This document shows positions 1 through 7,810 of a DNA stretch of 41,381 bases, one piece after another. Under the pieces are notes generated by a model. It had not been told where the DNA came from. It saw nothing but the letters and a program-made list of their open reading frames with translations, and ran no database searches. Position numbers and translations under genes: made by a program. The stretch lies in NCBI RefSeq assembly GCF_041538065.1, contig NZ_JBGORW010000014.1, positions 1-41,381 on the forward strand, read 5' to 3'. Position 1 is the stretch's first letter. Every line of letters starts with the position of its first letter. The DNA is from Leptotrichia hongkongensis (GTDB taxonomy: Bacteria; Fusobacteriota; Fusobacteriia; Fusobacteriales; Leptotrichiaceae).

Positions 1-216
1 CAAGGAAAATCAGTAGGTTAAAGATACATTAGGGAAGAAATATTTTTTTTAATATATTTTTGTAACAAATGTTTGACATCTATACATAATAAAAACAGAA
101 CTAAGAAAAGAAAAAATTGAAAAAATACTTATAATATGATAAAATTATATGTATAATTTTGTGATAAATTTGGCGATTAAAAGTTTGATTTATAAAATAA
201 GATACAAGGAGGGAAT
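1..216. other. Intergenic leader upstream of the accB-like gene
   Basis: No full gene is visible. Bases 1-21 read in frame as QGKSVG followed by a stop, which could be the C-terminus of a gene lying outside the window, but six codons are not enough to name it. The rest is AT-rich non-coding DNA. A possible promoter is TTGAAA (117-122), a 17-bp spacer and TAAAAT (140-145), which would start a transcript about 65 nt before the first gene. The ribosome site AAGGAGGG lies just before the ATG at 217. Confidence 0.4.
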
Positions 217-621
217 ATGGAACTTAAAGATATTCAGGAATTGATGAAAGTTCTAAAGAAAGAAGATATAGCAGAACTAAAAGTAAGATATGGAAAAGTA
301 AAACTTACATTAACAAATTCTGAAACTACAAATATCGCAAATAATGTAGCACCTGTAACAGAAAAGGTTGAAAAAGAAACTCTTACAGCTGTATTACCAG
401 CAGAAGAAATTATCAAATCGAGTAATGTTGGAAGAATAAAGCTAGTAAGTTCAAAACCTGGAACTTTAGTAAAAAAAGGACAAGTTCTTGCAAAAATAAA
501 TACAATAGGAATTGATAATGATGTAAAATCTAATGTAGATGGTATTCTAAAGGAAGTGCTAGTGGCAGACGGCTCACCAGTTGACTTCGCAAAAGAACTA
601 TTTAAAATTGAAATTAATTAA
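217..621 (+). CDS. accB: BCCP-like biotinyl-domain protein lacking the biotinylation lysine
   Basis: This 134-residue protein has the layout of acetyl-CoA carboxylase biotin carboxyl carrier protein: an N-terminal helical segment (1-33), a linker and a C-terminal biotinyl/lipoyl domain (about 70-134), and it sits directly upstream of biotin carboxylase. The domain hairpin runs GTLVKKGQVLAKI then NTIGI then DNDVKSNVDG, and its C-terminal half (KEVLVADGSPVDF) matches BCCPs well. Known BCCPs carry EAMKM at the turn, with the lysine biotinylated. Here residues 95-99 are NTIGI, so Gly98 replaces that lysine. The reading frame is continuous, so a frameshift is not the cause. It cannot carry biotin in the usual way. 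It may be a structural or regulatory partner like the plant BADC proteins, or a decayed copy; a genuine BCCP would then be encoded elsewhere. Confidence 0.8.
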   Translation: MELKDIQELMKVLKKEDIAELKVRYGKVKLTLTNSETTNIANNVAPVTEKVEKETLTAVLPAEEIIKSSNVGRIKLVSSKPGTLVKKGQVLAKINTIGIDNDVKSNVDGILKEVLVADGSPVDFAKELFKIEIN

Positions 622-666
622 AATTATTTTTATGAAACAGAAATCTTTTAGGAGGATAGAATATTA

Positions 667-2022
667 ATGTTTAAAAAAATATTAATAGCAAACAGAGGAG
701 AAATTGCTGTTAGGATAATTAGAGCAGCAAGAGAGTTAGGAATTGCCACAGTTGCAGTTTATTCAGAAGCCGATAAAGATTCACTTCACGTAAAACTTGC
801 TGACGAAGCTGTCTGTATCGGAACTGCCAGTAGTGCAGACTCGTATTTAAAAATACCGAATATTATTTCAGCAGCACAAATTACAGGAAGTGAAGCTATT
901 CACCCAGGATATGGGTTTTTAGCAGAAAATCAAAGATTTGCTGAAATATGTGATAAAAACAACATCGTATTCATTGGTCCAAAACCTGAGCTAATTAGTA
1001 TGATGGGAGACAAGGCAACAGCAAGGGAAACTGCTATCAAGCACAAAGTTCCAATAACAAAAGGGTCAGATGGAATTGTTCCAAATGTTGAAGAAGCCAA
1101 AAAAGTTGCACAATGGATAACTTATCCTGTTATGATAAAAGCAACTGCAGGAGGTGGCGGAAAAGGAATGAGAATCGCCCATGATGAAAAAGAACTTGTA
1201 GAAAATTTTATTGCTGCACAAAATGAGGCAAAAGCGGCTTTTGGAAATCCAGATGTTTATATTGAAAAATACGTTGAAGAGCCAAGACACGTTGAAATAC
1301 AAGTTATTGGAGATAAGTTTGGAAATGTTGTCCATCTTGGAGAAAGAGACTGCTCTATCCAAAGAAGACACCAAAAATTAATAGAAGAATCTCCATCAGC
1401 AGGAATTGATGCAAAAACACGTGAAAAAATGGGTAAATTTGCTGCCAAATTAACAAAAGGAATTGGTTACGACAGTGTTGGAACATTGGAATTTCTTGTT
1501 GATAAAAACATGAATTTCTATTTTATGGAAATGAATACAAGAATTCAGGTGGAACATACAGTAAGTGAAGAAATCACTGGTGTAGATCTGATAAAAGAAC
1601 AGATAAGAGTAGCCGCAGGAGAAAAATTAAGTTTTTCTCAAAAAGATATAAATATTAATGGACACGTAATAGAATGCAGAATTAACGCAGAAGATTCTGA
1701 AAATGGTTTCCTTCCATCTTCAGGAGTTCTAGAAACATATATTCCATCAGGTGGAATTGGAGTAAGAATCGATTCTCATTCTTATCAGAATTATGAAATC
1801 CCGCCTTACTACGATTCAATGATAGCGAAACTTATCGTAAAAGGAAAAAATAGGGAAGAAGCTATTGCAAGAATGAAACGTGCCTTAAAGGAATTTATTA
1901 TAGAAGGTATTGACACAACTATACCATTTCACTTAAAAGTGCTTGATAATGAAGACTTTAAAAAAGGAACAATCTATACAAACTTTATTGAGACACATTT
2001 TAAGGATGCACTTGGTAAATAA
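667..2022 (+). CDS. accC: Biotin carboxylase subunit of acetyl-CoA carboxylase
   Basis: Cytoplasmic ATP-grasp enzyme that carboxylates biotin on a carrier protein using ATP and bicarbonate, the first half-reaction of malonyl-CoA formation. The 451-residue length is the usual AccC length. It begins FKKILIANRGEIAVRIIRA, the N-terminal signature of biotin carboxylases. The glycine-rich ATP loop ATAGGGGKGM, the GERDCSIQRRHQKLIEE segment and the catalytic MNTRIQVEHTVSE segment are all present, followed by the biotin carboxylase C-terminal domain. A GGAGG ribosome site precedes the ATG. It lies 45 bp after the BCCP-like gene and is probably cotranscribed with it. A related function (pyruvate or another acyl-CoA carboxylase) is possible because the adjacent BCCP lacks its lysine. 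Confidence 0.95.
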   Translation: MFKKILIANRGEIAVRIIRAARELGIATVAVYSEADKDSLHVKLADEAVCIGTASSADSYLKIPNIISAAQITGSEAIHPGYGFLAENQRFAEICDKNNIVFIGPKPELISMMGDKATARETAIKHKVPITKGSDGIVPNVEEAKKVAQWITYPVMIKATAGGGGKGMRIAHDEKELVENFIAAQNEAKAAFGNPDVYIEKYVEEPRHVEIQVIGDKFGNVVHLGERDCSIQRRHQKLIEESPSAGIDAKTREKMGKFAAKLTKGIGYDSVGTLEFLVDKNMNFYFMEMNTRIQVEHTVSEEITGVDLIKEQIRVAAGEKLSFSQKDININGHVIECRINAEDSENGFLPSSGVLETYIPSGGIGVRIDSHSYQNYEIPPYYDSMIAKLIVKGKNREEAIARMKRALKEFIIEGIDTTIPFHLKVLDNEDFKKGTIYTNFIETHFKDALGK

Positions 2023-2128
2023 TTAATAAAAAAACAAACAATAATTTTTGAAATCAATAAAAATCATATTATTAATTAAATAATCTGATTACTATTTGAT
2101 AAAAAATAAAAAATAGGAGGAATTAGAA

Positions 2129-2524
2129 ATGAACGAATTAGGAAATGTAAATATATCTCAGGAAGTAGTAGCGACTATTGCAGAATCAGTAGTAGCAGAA
2201 ATTGAAGGAGTACACAGCCTTGTTGGTGGAACTTCTAAAAATGAAATTGTTAAATTTTTCCAAAATGTATCTTCAGGTGGAAAAGGAATTGAAGTAGAAG
2301 TTGGAGAAACTGAATGTACATTAGATTTATACATCGTTGCAAAAATGGGATTCAAGTTACCTGCATTAGCTGGAGAAATCCAAACTAAAGTAGTAAAAGC
2401 AATTACTGAAATGACAGGATTAAAAGTTCAGGAAGTAAACGTATATATTCAAAAAATTATAAAAGAAGACAAAAAAGAGAATATTCAAGCTCCTGTAACA
2501 GAAACTGCAGAAATTGAAGAATAA
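2129..2524 (+). CDS. Asp23/Gls24 family envelope stress protein
   Basis: A 131-residue member of the Asp23/Gls24 (DUF322) family, small cytoplasmic proteins that form patches under the membrane and respond to envelope stress in Gram-positive bacteria. Visible family features are the N-terminal ISQEVVATIAESVVAEIEGV segment and the C-terminal region ending in VQEVNVYIQKI, where the family usually has VNVxVxDV. The tail (about 110-131) is charged and probably unstructured. An AGGAGG site precedes the ATG. The next gene encodes an AmaP-like membrane anchor, the known partner of Asp23, which supports the call. Gene order here (accBC, asp23, amaP, nusB) resembles Firmicute neighbourhoods. Confidence 0.9.
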   Translation: MNELGNVNISQEVVATIAESVVAEIEGVHSLVGGTSKNEIVKFFQNVSSGGKGIEVEVGETECTLDLYIVAKMGFKLPALAGEIQTKVVKAITEMTGLKVQEVNVYIQKIIKEDKKENIQAPVTETAEIEE

Positions 2525-2614
2525 AAATCATAATAGACTCAAGTATTATTAAATTTAAATATAAATTTTTATTAATAATATTTGAGCATACTCACTCAAT
2601 TAGGAAAGGAGAAA

Positions 2615-2669
2615 CTGACAAATACACTTCATCTAACTCGCAAAGTTAAAATGCAGTGTATTTTGTCGG
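2615..2669 (+). promoter_or_regulatory. Long hairpin between the ribosome site and start codon of amaP
   Basis: Left arm 2615-2632 pairs with right arm 2651-2669 with one bulge, one mismatch and G-U closure. An inner stem, TAACT (2634-2638) with AGTTA (2644-2648), closes a 5-nt loop. The only good Shine-Dalgarno sequence for amaP, AGGAAAGGAG (2602-2611), lies upstream of the hairpin and the ATG (2679) lies downstream. Folding would shorten the SD-to-start distance from 67 nt to about 12 nt. There is no T-run, so it is not a typical terminator. Confidence 0.6.
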
Positions 2670-2678
2670 TATATATTA

Positions 2679-3338
2679 ATGATTGCAATATTAGGATTTT
2701 TAGCAAGACTATCTGTAATACTTGGATTTGTTGGTATTGTATTTTCAAGTATATCAGATATTCTGTTTAGGACTGATTATTTAGGACAACTAGATAGTTT
2801 TATAGATTTAAGTAGTTTAAATTTTAAAATCTTAGTTGGACTATTATCAATAATTTATTTAGTAGTATTTTTACTTTCTTATATTAATAAACTTACAAAA
2901 TATTCTCAAAATAGAAAAGTTAAAAATAAAAATGGAGAAATAGAAGTTTCCATAAAAACAATAAATGAAACATCAAAAGACTTCTTAAATGGACAGGAAA
3001 TCATTAAAAATTCAAAAGTAAAATCATATCCAAAAGGAAAATCTGTTGTTATTGAAGCTACTGTAGATACTTATAATGTCGATAACTTAAATGAAAAACT
3101 TGCAGAAATTCAAAATAAATTATCTGAATATGTTTTTCATTCAACTGGAATTACTGTGAAAAAAAGTAAAGTAAAATTGAAAAAAGTTTTAGGAGAAACA
3201 ATTGTTGAAAAAAAAATTATTGACTCTCCAACTAATCAAAAAGAAAATATAAAAAAAAATAACAATAACATTATCTCAAAATTAGAAAATCAAACTAATA
3301 CAGAAAATAAAACTTCTCCATCTGGAAAGGAAAATTAA
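2679..3338 (+). CDS. amaP: Asp23 membrane anchor, AmaP-like
   Basis: A 219-residue membrane protein with two hydrophobic segments (about 2-25 and 45-68), followed by a cytoplasmic region with an Asp23-like domain (about 80-165, ending in TGITVKKSKVKLKKV) and a lysine/asparagine-rich tail. AmaP proteins anchor Asp23 to the membrane, and the gene directly follows asp23. The start at 2679 is the first possible start in this frame, because the upstream frame closes at 2634 and offers no ATG, GTG or TTG in between. No ribosome site lies immediately upstream; the nearest is separated by a strong hairpin. Its TAA overlaps the nusB ATG by one base (TAATG), which implies translational coupling. Confidence 0.8.
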   Translation: MIAILGFLARLSVILGFVGIVFSSISDILFRTDYLGQLDSFIDLSSLNFKILVGLLSIIYLVVFLLSYINKLTKYSQNRKVKNKNGEIEVSIKTINETSKDFLNGQEIIKNSKVKSYPKGKSVVIEATVDTYNVDNLNEKLAEIQNKLSEYVFHSTGITVKKSKVKLKKVLGETIVEKKIIDSPTNQKENIKKNNNNIISKLENQTNTENKTSPSGKEN

Positions 3339-3754
3339 TGACACGAAGAAAAATTAGAGAAGAGATATTTAAACTTCTTTTTGAATATGAACTAATTAAC
3401 AATGATATCGAAAAGAGAATAAATGATGTAATTACTGAAGAAAACTTAAAAAAAGATGAGGAAATTGATTTTTTAAGAAGTTATGTTACTGACATAATTG
3501 CAAACGAAGATATTTTAATTGGAAGGATAAAAGATGTGTTAGAAGGTTGGACTTATGAACGTCTTGGAACAATCGAAAAGGTCTTGCTAAAAATATCTTT
3601 TTATGAAATCACTATAAAAAAAATTGGATATGAAATTGCAATTAACGAAGTTTTAGAAATTTCCAAAAAGTATTCCTACAACGATACAAAAGATTTTTTA
3701 AATGGAATTTTAGCAAAATTAGTAAGAGATCAAAAAGCACTTGAATCTGTTTAA
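3338..3754 (+). CDS. nusB: Transcription antitermination factor NusB
   Basis: A 138-residue all-helical RNA-binding protein. With NusE (S10) it binds boxA and supports antitermination on rRNA operons. Family hallmarks are the N-terminal TRRKIREEIFKLLFEYE segment, EGWTYERLGTIEKVLLKISFYEI in the middle, and AINEVLEISKKYSYNDTKDFLNGILAKL near the end. The length matches the family. The ATG overlaps the stop codon of amaP, so translation is probably coupled. A strong terminator follows at 3801-3843 and closes the accB-accC-asp23-amaP-nusB transcription unit. Confidence 0.95.
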   Translation: MTRRKIREEIFKLLFEYELINNDIEKRINDVITEENLKKDEEIDFLRSYVTDIIANEDILIGRIKDVLEGWTYERLGTIEKVLLKISFYEITIKKIGYEIAINEVLEISKKYSYNDTKDFLNGILAKLVRDQKALESV

Positions 3755-3800
3755 TAAAATAAAAGTATGTTACGATTTGAATAAATAATTTTGTAAAACG

Positions 3801-3843
3801 AGGTTGTAAAAATTGTTTTTCTATTTTTTGCAACCTTTTTTTA
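3801..3843 (+). terminator. Rho-independent terminator after nusB
   Basis: AGGTTGTAAAAA pairs with TTTTTTGCAACCT around a short loop and is followed by a run of T. It separates the nusB unit from the MFS gene. Confidence 0.85.
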
Positions 3844-3911
3844 TGATAATATGAGTTTTTTTTGTTGAATAACAGAATAAAATGAAAAAATAAAAAATTG
3901 AGAGGAGAAAA

Positions 3912-5069
3912 ATGAAAAAATTTAATTTTAATTATGTGATATTAATTTTTTTAGTAGCATTTAATTTAAGGCTTGGAATATCAAGTGTTCCACCAATTCA
4001 GACGATAATTCAGGAATCATTGAGATTATCAAATTTTCAAGTGAGTCTTTTGGTGGGAATTCCTGTAGTTTGTATGGGAATATTTGCTTTTTTAGTAAGC
4101 AAAGTACAAGCAAAATTTGGTAGACAAAAAAGTATTTTATGGTTATTAATATTGTTGGGAATTAGTACGATTGGAAGATTATTTGTAACAGGATATGTAT
4201 TTTTGCTAATTACAACATTTTGTATAGGATTTGCAATTGCAATAATTGGACCGTTGTTGTCAGGATTTATAAAAGAGGAATTTTCAGAGTATTCGAGCAT
4301 TTTAGTTGGAGTTTATTCATTTGCGATGGGAGTTGGTTCTTTAATCGTTTCGAGTTTTACAAAAGCTATAACAATTTCGGTGAATTGGAAATTAGGATTG
4401 GGAATTTGGGGAATTTTGACAATAATTGCTGCTGCGATTTGGCAAATATTTTCTCCAAAAGAAGAACATTCAATTATCGAAGAGGAAAATCAGGAAAAAA
4501 TTGTTTTAAATGATTTTAATATTTGGAAAATGATAATTTTCTTTTCTGTTCAATCAGGCATTTTTTATGGAATATCGACTTGGCTAGTTCCATTTTTAGA
4601 GAATAAAAATATTGATAAAAGTCAAGTAATTATGCTATTGACTATATTTGTTGCAGCTCAAATGTTTTTTGGATTTGCGATACCTTTAGTTATGCATAAG
4701 ATTGGAAGTATTAGAAAATGGACGATTATAAGTTCACTTTGTTTAGTGATTGGGTGTATCATTCCACTTGTAATACCTGTAAATATTTTATCAACAATTG
4801 TTTTCATAATGTTAATGTCGATTGGATTGGGAGGATCTTTCCCAATTGCGATGATTTTACCACTAAAATATGCAAAAACTGCAAACGAAGCGAGTGTAGT
4901 AACCAGTGTTGTCCAAGCTTTTGGATATATAATTGGTGGAATTATACCAGTATTCTTTGGATATATTGTAGATAGCACAAAAAATTTCAACAATTTATTT
5001 GTTCAAATGGCAGTTGGAAGCATAATTTTGTTAATGATTGGAATGAGTAAATTTACTCACAAAAAATAA
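3912..5069 (+). CDS. MFS transporter, CynX/NimT family
   Basis: A 385-residue integral membrane protein with about 12 hydrophobic segments, the usual size for the major facilitator superfamily. The start LVAFNLRLGISSVPPIQTII resembles CynX/NimT-type transporters (cyanate, 2-nitroimidazole and related anions), which typically begin with NLRxxxxSVxPL. A charged cytoplasmic loop (about 183-200) divides two six-helix halves. AGAGGAG precedes the ATG. The substrate cannot be read from the sequence. It is followed, after a 137-bp gap, by a broken lipoprotein gene and then nadR; a role in NAD-precursor uptake would be speculation. Confidence 0.85.
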   Translation: MKKFNFNYVILIFLVAFNLRLGISSVPPIQTIIQESLRLSNFQVSLLVGIPVVCMGIFAFLVSKVQAKFGRQKSILWLLILLGISTIGRLFVTGYVFLLITTFCIGFAIAIIGPLLSGFIKEEFSEYSSILVGVYSFAMGVGSLIVSSFTKAITISVNWKLGLGIWGILTIIAAAIWQIFSPKEEHSIIEEENQEKIVLNDFNIWKMIIFFSVQSGIFYGISTWLVPFLENKNIDKSQVIMLLTIFVAAQMFFGFAIPLVMHKIGSIRKWTIISSLCLVIGCIIPLVIPVNILSTIVFIMLMSIGLGGSFPIAMILPLKYAKTANEASVVTSVVQAFGYIIGGIIPVFFGYIVDSTKNFNNLFVQMAVGSIILLMIGMSKFTHKK

Positions 5070-5205
5070 AAGTGAATTTATTTTAGGGAAGATTAATAAT
5101 TAATTAATACGATAAATATAATTGAAAACTAGAAAAAAGTAATGTATACTAGAAATTAAATAATTTTGTTTAAATTTGAAAACTGAAATAAATGGAAGTG
5201 AAGAA

Positions 5206-5362
5206 ATGATAAAAAAAATAATGATAATAGATGTTTTAGCTTTGGCTATCAATGGGGTGTAGTGAAAAGGAGAAAACAGTCTATAAACAGATTGAGCTAG
5301 ATACGAAAGATGCTTTGGAAGAATATGCCAGTCTTAATGAAAAAATTAAATTATCAAATTAG
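5206..5362 (+). pseudogene. Small lipoprotein gene broken by a 1-nt insertion
   Basis: With GGAAGTGA upstream, the ATG at 5206 opens a hydrophobic signal-like stretch (MIKKIMIIDVLALA) that stops at 5260-5262. Removing one G of the GG at 5244-5245 joins it to the next frame and gives VLALLSMGCSEKEKTVYKQ, a lipobox with Cys, then a charged tail ending at the TAG at 5360-5362. The repaired product is about 51 residues. Its stop overlaps the ribosome site of nadR (TAGGGAGG), so the three genes here were probably one transcript. A sequencing error could produce the same picture. Confidence 0.65.
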
Positions 5363-5376
5363 GGAGGAAAAAATTA

Positions 5377-6489
5377 ATGAAAAAAATAGGAATAATTATT
5401 GGGAAATTTTTCCCACTTCACATCGGACATGTAAACTTTATTCAAAGGGCCAGTGGAATTGTAGACAGATTATATGTTATTATCTCATATTCTGATGATG
5501 CAGATGATCTTCTTACTTCTAACTCCCGTTTTGTGAAGGAAATCACACCAAAGGACAGATTACGTTTTGTAAAACAGACATTTAAAAATCAGCCAAATAT
5601 TTCATCATTTTTATTGGATGAAAATAACTTTTCTCAGCAAGGTGATAACTGGGAAGAATGGGCTATAACCTTAAAAAATGAAATTGAAAAAAGAGAAAAA
5701 ATGGAAAATGAAAACGAAATAGACTGGAAAAATGATGTGATATTCATTAGCAATCGTGATGAAGACAAAGAATATAACTTAAAACATTTTGGCTCAGAGA
5801 CCAGATCCATAGACAAAAATTATATTGAATACAATGTCAATTCCAAGCAAATACGTGAAAATCCTAGTAAATATTGGAACTACTTGCCACGTGAAGTAAG
5901 AGAGCATCTAATACCCATTATTACAATCTGTGGAGGAGAAAGTAGTGGAAAAAGTGTAATGATAGATAAACTTGCAAATGTTTTTAATACAACTTCCGCT
6001 TGGGAATATGGACGTGAATATGTTTTTGAAAAATTGGGTGGAGACGAAGAATCATTACAGTATTCTGACTACGAAAAAATCGTTTTTGGACATCAGTCAA
6101 ATGTCTTATATGCTGCAAGAAATGCTAATAAATTTGCATTGATTGATACAGATTACATTGCAACACTGGCCTTTTGCCTAACTTATGAAAAACGGGACAA
6201 TCCAATAGTTCGTGAATTTGTACAAAATTACAGATTTGACTTGACGATTTTACTTGAAAATAATGTTACTTGGGTAAATGATGGCCTTCGTTCAATTGGC
6301 GACAATGACAGACGTGAAAAATTCCAAAATTTATTAAAGAAATTATATAAAGAATACAATATTCAATATATTACAGTAAAATCAAATAGCTACGAAAAAA
6401 GATACTTGGCTTGTAAACATATTATAAAGGCATATTTAGATGGTGCTGATAATTCACAGCTTCAAGAAATAGCAGATTCTTTTATATAA
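5377..6489 (+). CDS. nadR: NadR: NMN adenylyltransferase / nicotinamide riboside kinase
   Basis: Bifunctional cytoplasmic enzyme that phosphorylates nicotinamide riboside and adenylylates NMN, giving NAD. The N-terminal nucleotidyltransferase domain starts MKKIGIIIGKFFPLHIGH (GKFFPLHIGH at 9-18, the GxFxPxHxGH motif). The C-terminal kinase domain has the P-loop GGESSGKS at 186-193 and ends near 370. The enterobacterial N-terminal helix-turn-helix repressor domain is absent, so this form should be purely enzymatic. A GGGAGG site overlaps the stop of the preceding lipoprotein remnant. A terminator follows at 6496-6542. Confidence 0.93.
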   Translation: MKKIGIIIGKFFPLHIGHVNFIQRASGIVDRLYVIISYSDDADDLLTSNSRFVKEITPKDRLRFVKQTFKNQPNISSFLLDENNFSQQGDNWEEWAITLKNEIEKREKMENENEIDWKNDVIFISNRDEDKEYNLKHFGSETRSIDKNYIEYNVNSKQIRENPSKYWNYLPREVREHLIPIITICGGESSGKSVMIDKLANVFNTTSAWEYGREYVFEKLGGDEESLQYSDYEKIVFGHQSNVLYAARNANKFALIDTDYIATLAFCLTYEKRDNPIVREFVQNYRFDLTILLENNVTWVNDGLRSIGDNDRREKFQNLLKKLYKEYNIQYITVKSNSYEKRYLACKHIIKAYLDGADNSQLQEIADSFI

Positions 6490-6495
6490 AAAAAT

Positions 6496-6542
6496 AACCT
6501 ATTACTAAAATCTATTTTAATACTTAGTAAATAGGTTTTTTA
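6496..6542 (+). terminator. Rho-independent terminator after nadR
   Basis: AACCTATTACTAA (6496-6508) pairs with TTAGTAAATAGGTT (6524-6537) with one bulged A, followed by a T-run. It lies between the convergent nadR and ferritin genes. Confidence 0.8.
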
Positions 6543-6678
6543 TTTCTCAAATTTTTATTTTAAGGTTTTTTAAAAAAAACAGCTAAATACTTTTATTGTG
6601 CCCTCCTTAGATCGTGCATACTTAGCCATTTTTGAAAAACCACTTTATATTATATAATTACAAAATTATATATTTTAT

Positions 6679-7176
6679 TTAGTCTCTTTTTCCCATTTCC
6701 TTATCTAATAAATATAACGTAGCGTTATTATTATCAACATCAAGTGAAATAATCTTATCAAGGAATTTTTGAGCTTGTTCTTCTTCTTCTTCCTGCTCTT
6801 CAGCAAATTCATTCAAGAATACTTCAGCACCATAATCTCCTAGTTCTCTTGCAAGTTTGTGAATATTCTCAATAGAGGCTGTTACAGCTTCTTCATGTGC
6901 AAGAGCAGCTTCAAATACTTCTCTTACTGATGTAAAGTCCATTTTAGGTTTATCTAATCCCAAAAATTCAATTTTTCCGTTTCTTTTTAATACATACTCA
7001 TAAAACTTTTTTGAATGTTCGATTTCCTCTTTTGCTTGATTTCCCATCCAGCTTGCAAAACCTTCTAATGATCTTTCATCAAAGTATGCAGCCATAGCTT
7101 GATATTGGTAAGCCGCTGCTAATTCCATGTTTATTTGATTATTTAGTAAAACTTCTAATTCTTTGTTTAATTTCAT
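6679..7176 (-). CDS. ftnA: Non-heme ferritin
   Basis: A 165-residue ferritin that oxidises Fe(II) and stores iron as a mineral inside a 24-subunit shell. Ferroxidase-site ligands are visible in the expected spacing: Glu18 in NQINMELAAAYQYQ, Glu51 and His54 in KEEIEHSKKF, Glu95 in ALAHEEAV, and the Glu/Gln cluster around 126-134. The latter is unusually acidic (EEQEEEEEQ). The length matches bacterial FtnA. The gene follows the PerR/Fur-type regulator by 27 bp on the same strand, with GGAGAG before its ATG. Cotranscription with the regulator suggests control by peroxide or iron. Confidence 0.94.
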   Translation of the reverse strand: MKLNKELEVLLNNQINMELAAAYQYQAMAAYFDERSLEGFASWMGNQAKEEIEHSKKFYEYVLKRNGKIEFLGLDKPKMDFTSVREVFEAALAHEEAVTASIENIHKLARELGDYGAEVFLNEFAEEQEEEEEQAQKFLDKIISLDVDNNNATLYLLDKEMGKRD

Positions 7177-7203
7177 TTTCTCTCCAATCTATATTTTAAA
7201 TTT

Positions 7204-7620
7204 TTAATTATGTTTTTCTAAACATTTTTCACAAGTACCTTTTATGTAAAAATGTATTTCATCAATTTCTACATTTCCCAATTTTGATAAATCAAATTTT
7301 GATAAATTTACATCAAAATCAACAATCTCTCCACAAGACTTACATTTGAAATGTCCATGATTATCCGTGACTACATCATATCTTACTTCATTTTCTTCAA
7401 TAATAATTTCTTGAATGATATTATTACTGACAAATATATTTAATGTATTGTATACTGTAGTTTTTGATAAAGTAGGCATTTCAGGAGATAGATTTTGAAA
7501 AATATCGTCAACTGTTGGATGCGTATGATGATCCAATAGATATTGGAATATTTTCATTCTTTGTACTGAAGGTTTTATTCCATTTTTCTTTAAATAGTCA
7601 CCAACGTTTTCTATATGCAT
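7204..7620 (-). CDS. perR: Fur-family repressor, PerR-like
   Basis: A 138-residue metal-dependent repressor with an N-terminal winged helix (about 1-80) and a C-terminal dimerisation domain. Structural zinc cysteines are present as CKSC (93-96) and CEKC (130-133). Regulatory-metal ligands fit the PerR pattern: His34 in HTHPT, Asp82 in RYDVV, His88 and His90 in NHGH, and an Asp in VDFD. Asp82 supports PerR over Fur, because PerR uses an Asp there, but this remains a prediction. The gene heads an operon with ferritin. A consensus promoter at 7743-7771 and a Fur-box-like palindrome next to its -10 suggest autoregulation. Confidence 0.88.
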   Translation of the reverse strand: MHIENVGDYLKKNGIKPSVQRMKIFQYLLDHHTHPTVDDIFQNLSPEMPTLSKTTVYNTLNIFVSNNIIQEIIIEENEVRYDVVTDNHGHFKCKSCGEIVDFDVNLSKFDLSKLGNVEIDEIHFYIKGTCEKCLEKHN

Positions 7621-7728
7621 ACTTCCCTCCTAATATTGTTTGTTATTTATATTTTAAATTTCAATTGAATAATAAAAATAGATATATCGCTTGAGTAAGA
7701 CAACTAACTTTTATATTTACTTACTTCT

Positions 7729-7743
7729 TTGTATCCATTACAA
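7729..7743 (-). promoter_or_regulatory. Possible PerR/Fur operator over the perR start site
   Basis: On the minus strand this reads TTGTAATGGATACAA, a 7-1-7 interrupted palindrome with matching TTGTA/TACAA ends, abutting the -10. It agrees with about 10 of 14 defined positions of the Bacillus Per box (TTATAATnATTATAA). The position over the transcription start fits a repressor site. Confidence 0.4.
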
Positions 7744-7771
7744 TTTTATATCTTTTTCTAAATTTTGTCAA
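7743..7771 (-). promoter_or_regulatory. Promoter of the perR-ferritin operon
   Basis: On the minus strand: TTGACA (7771-7766), a 17-bp spacer, TAAAAT (7748-7743). The predicted start near 7736 leaves a leader of about 115 nt before perR, containing a possible AGTAAG/CTTACT stem. Confidence 0.75.
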
Positions 7772-7810
7772 TAGATTTATTTATTTTTAGTATCAAAGTT
7801 TATTTTTTCA

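Noticed and set aside
2582..2770. A 62-codon frame starting with TTG just upstream of amaP
   Set aside because: It overlaps amaP, its product looks like random translation rich in Ile, Cys and Lys, and its sequence is explained by the leader hairpin.
7621..7700. A second Per/Fur box in the perR leader (TTATT to AATAA region)
   Set aside because: The half-sites are too far apart and too AT-rich to distinguish from background; only the 7729-7743 palindrome was kept.
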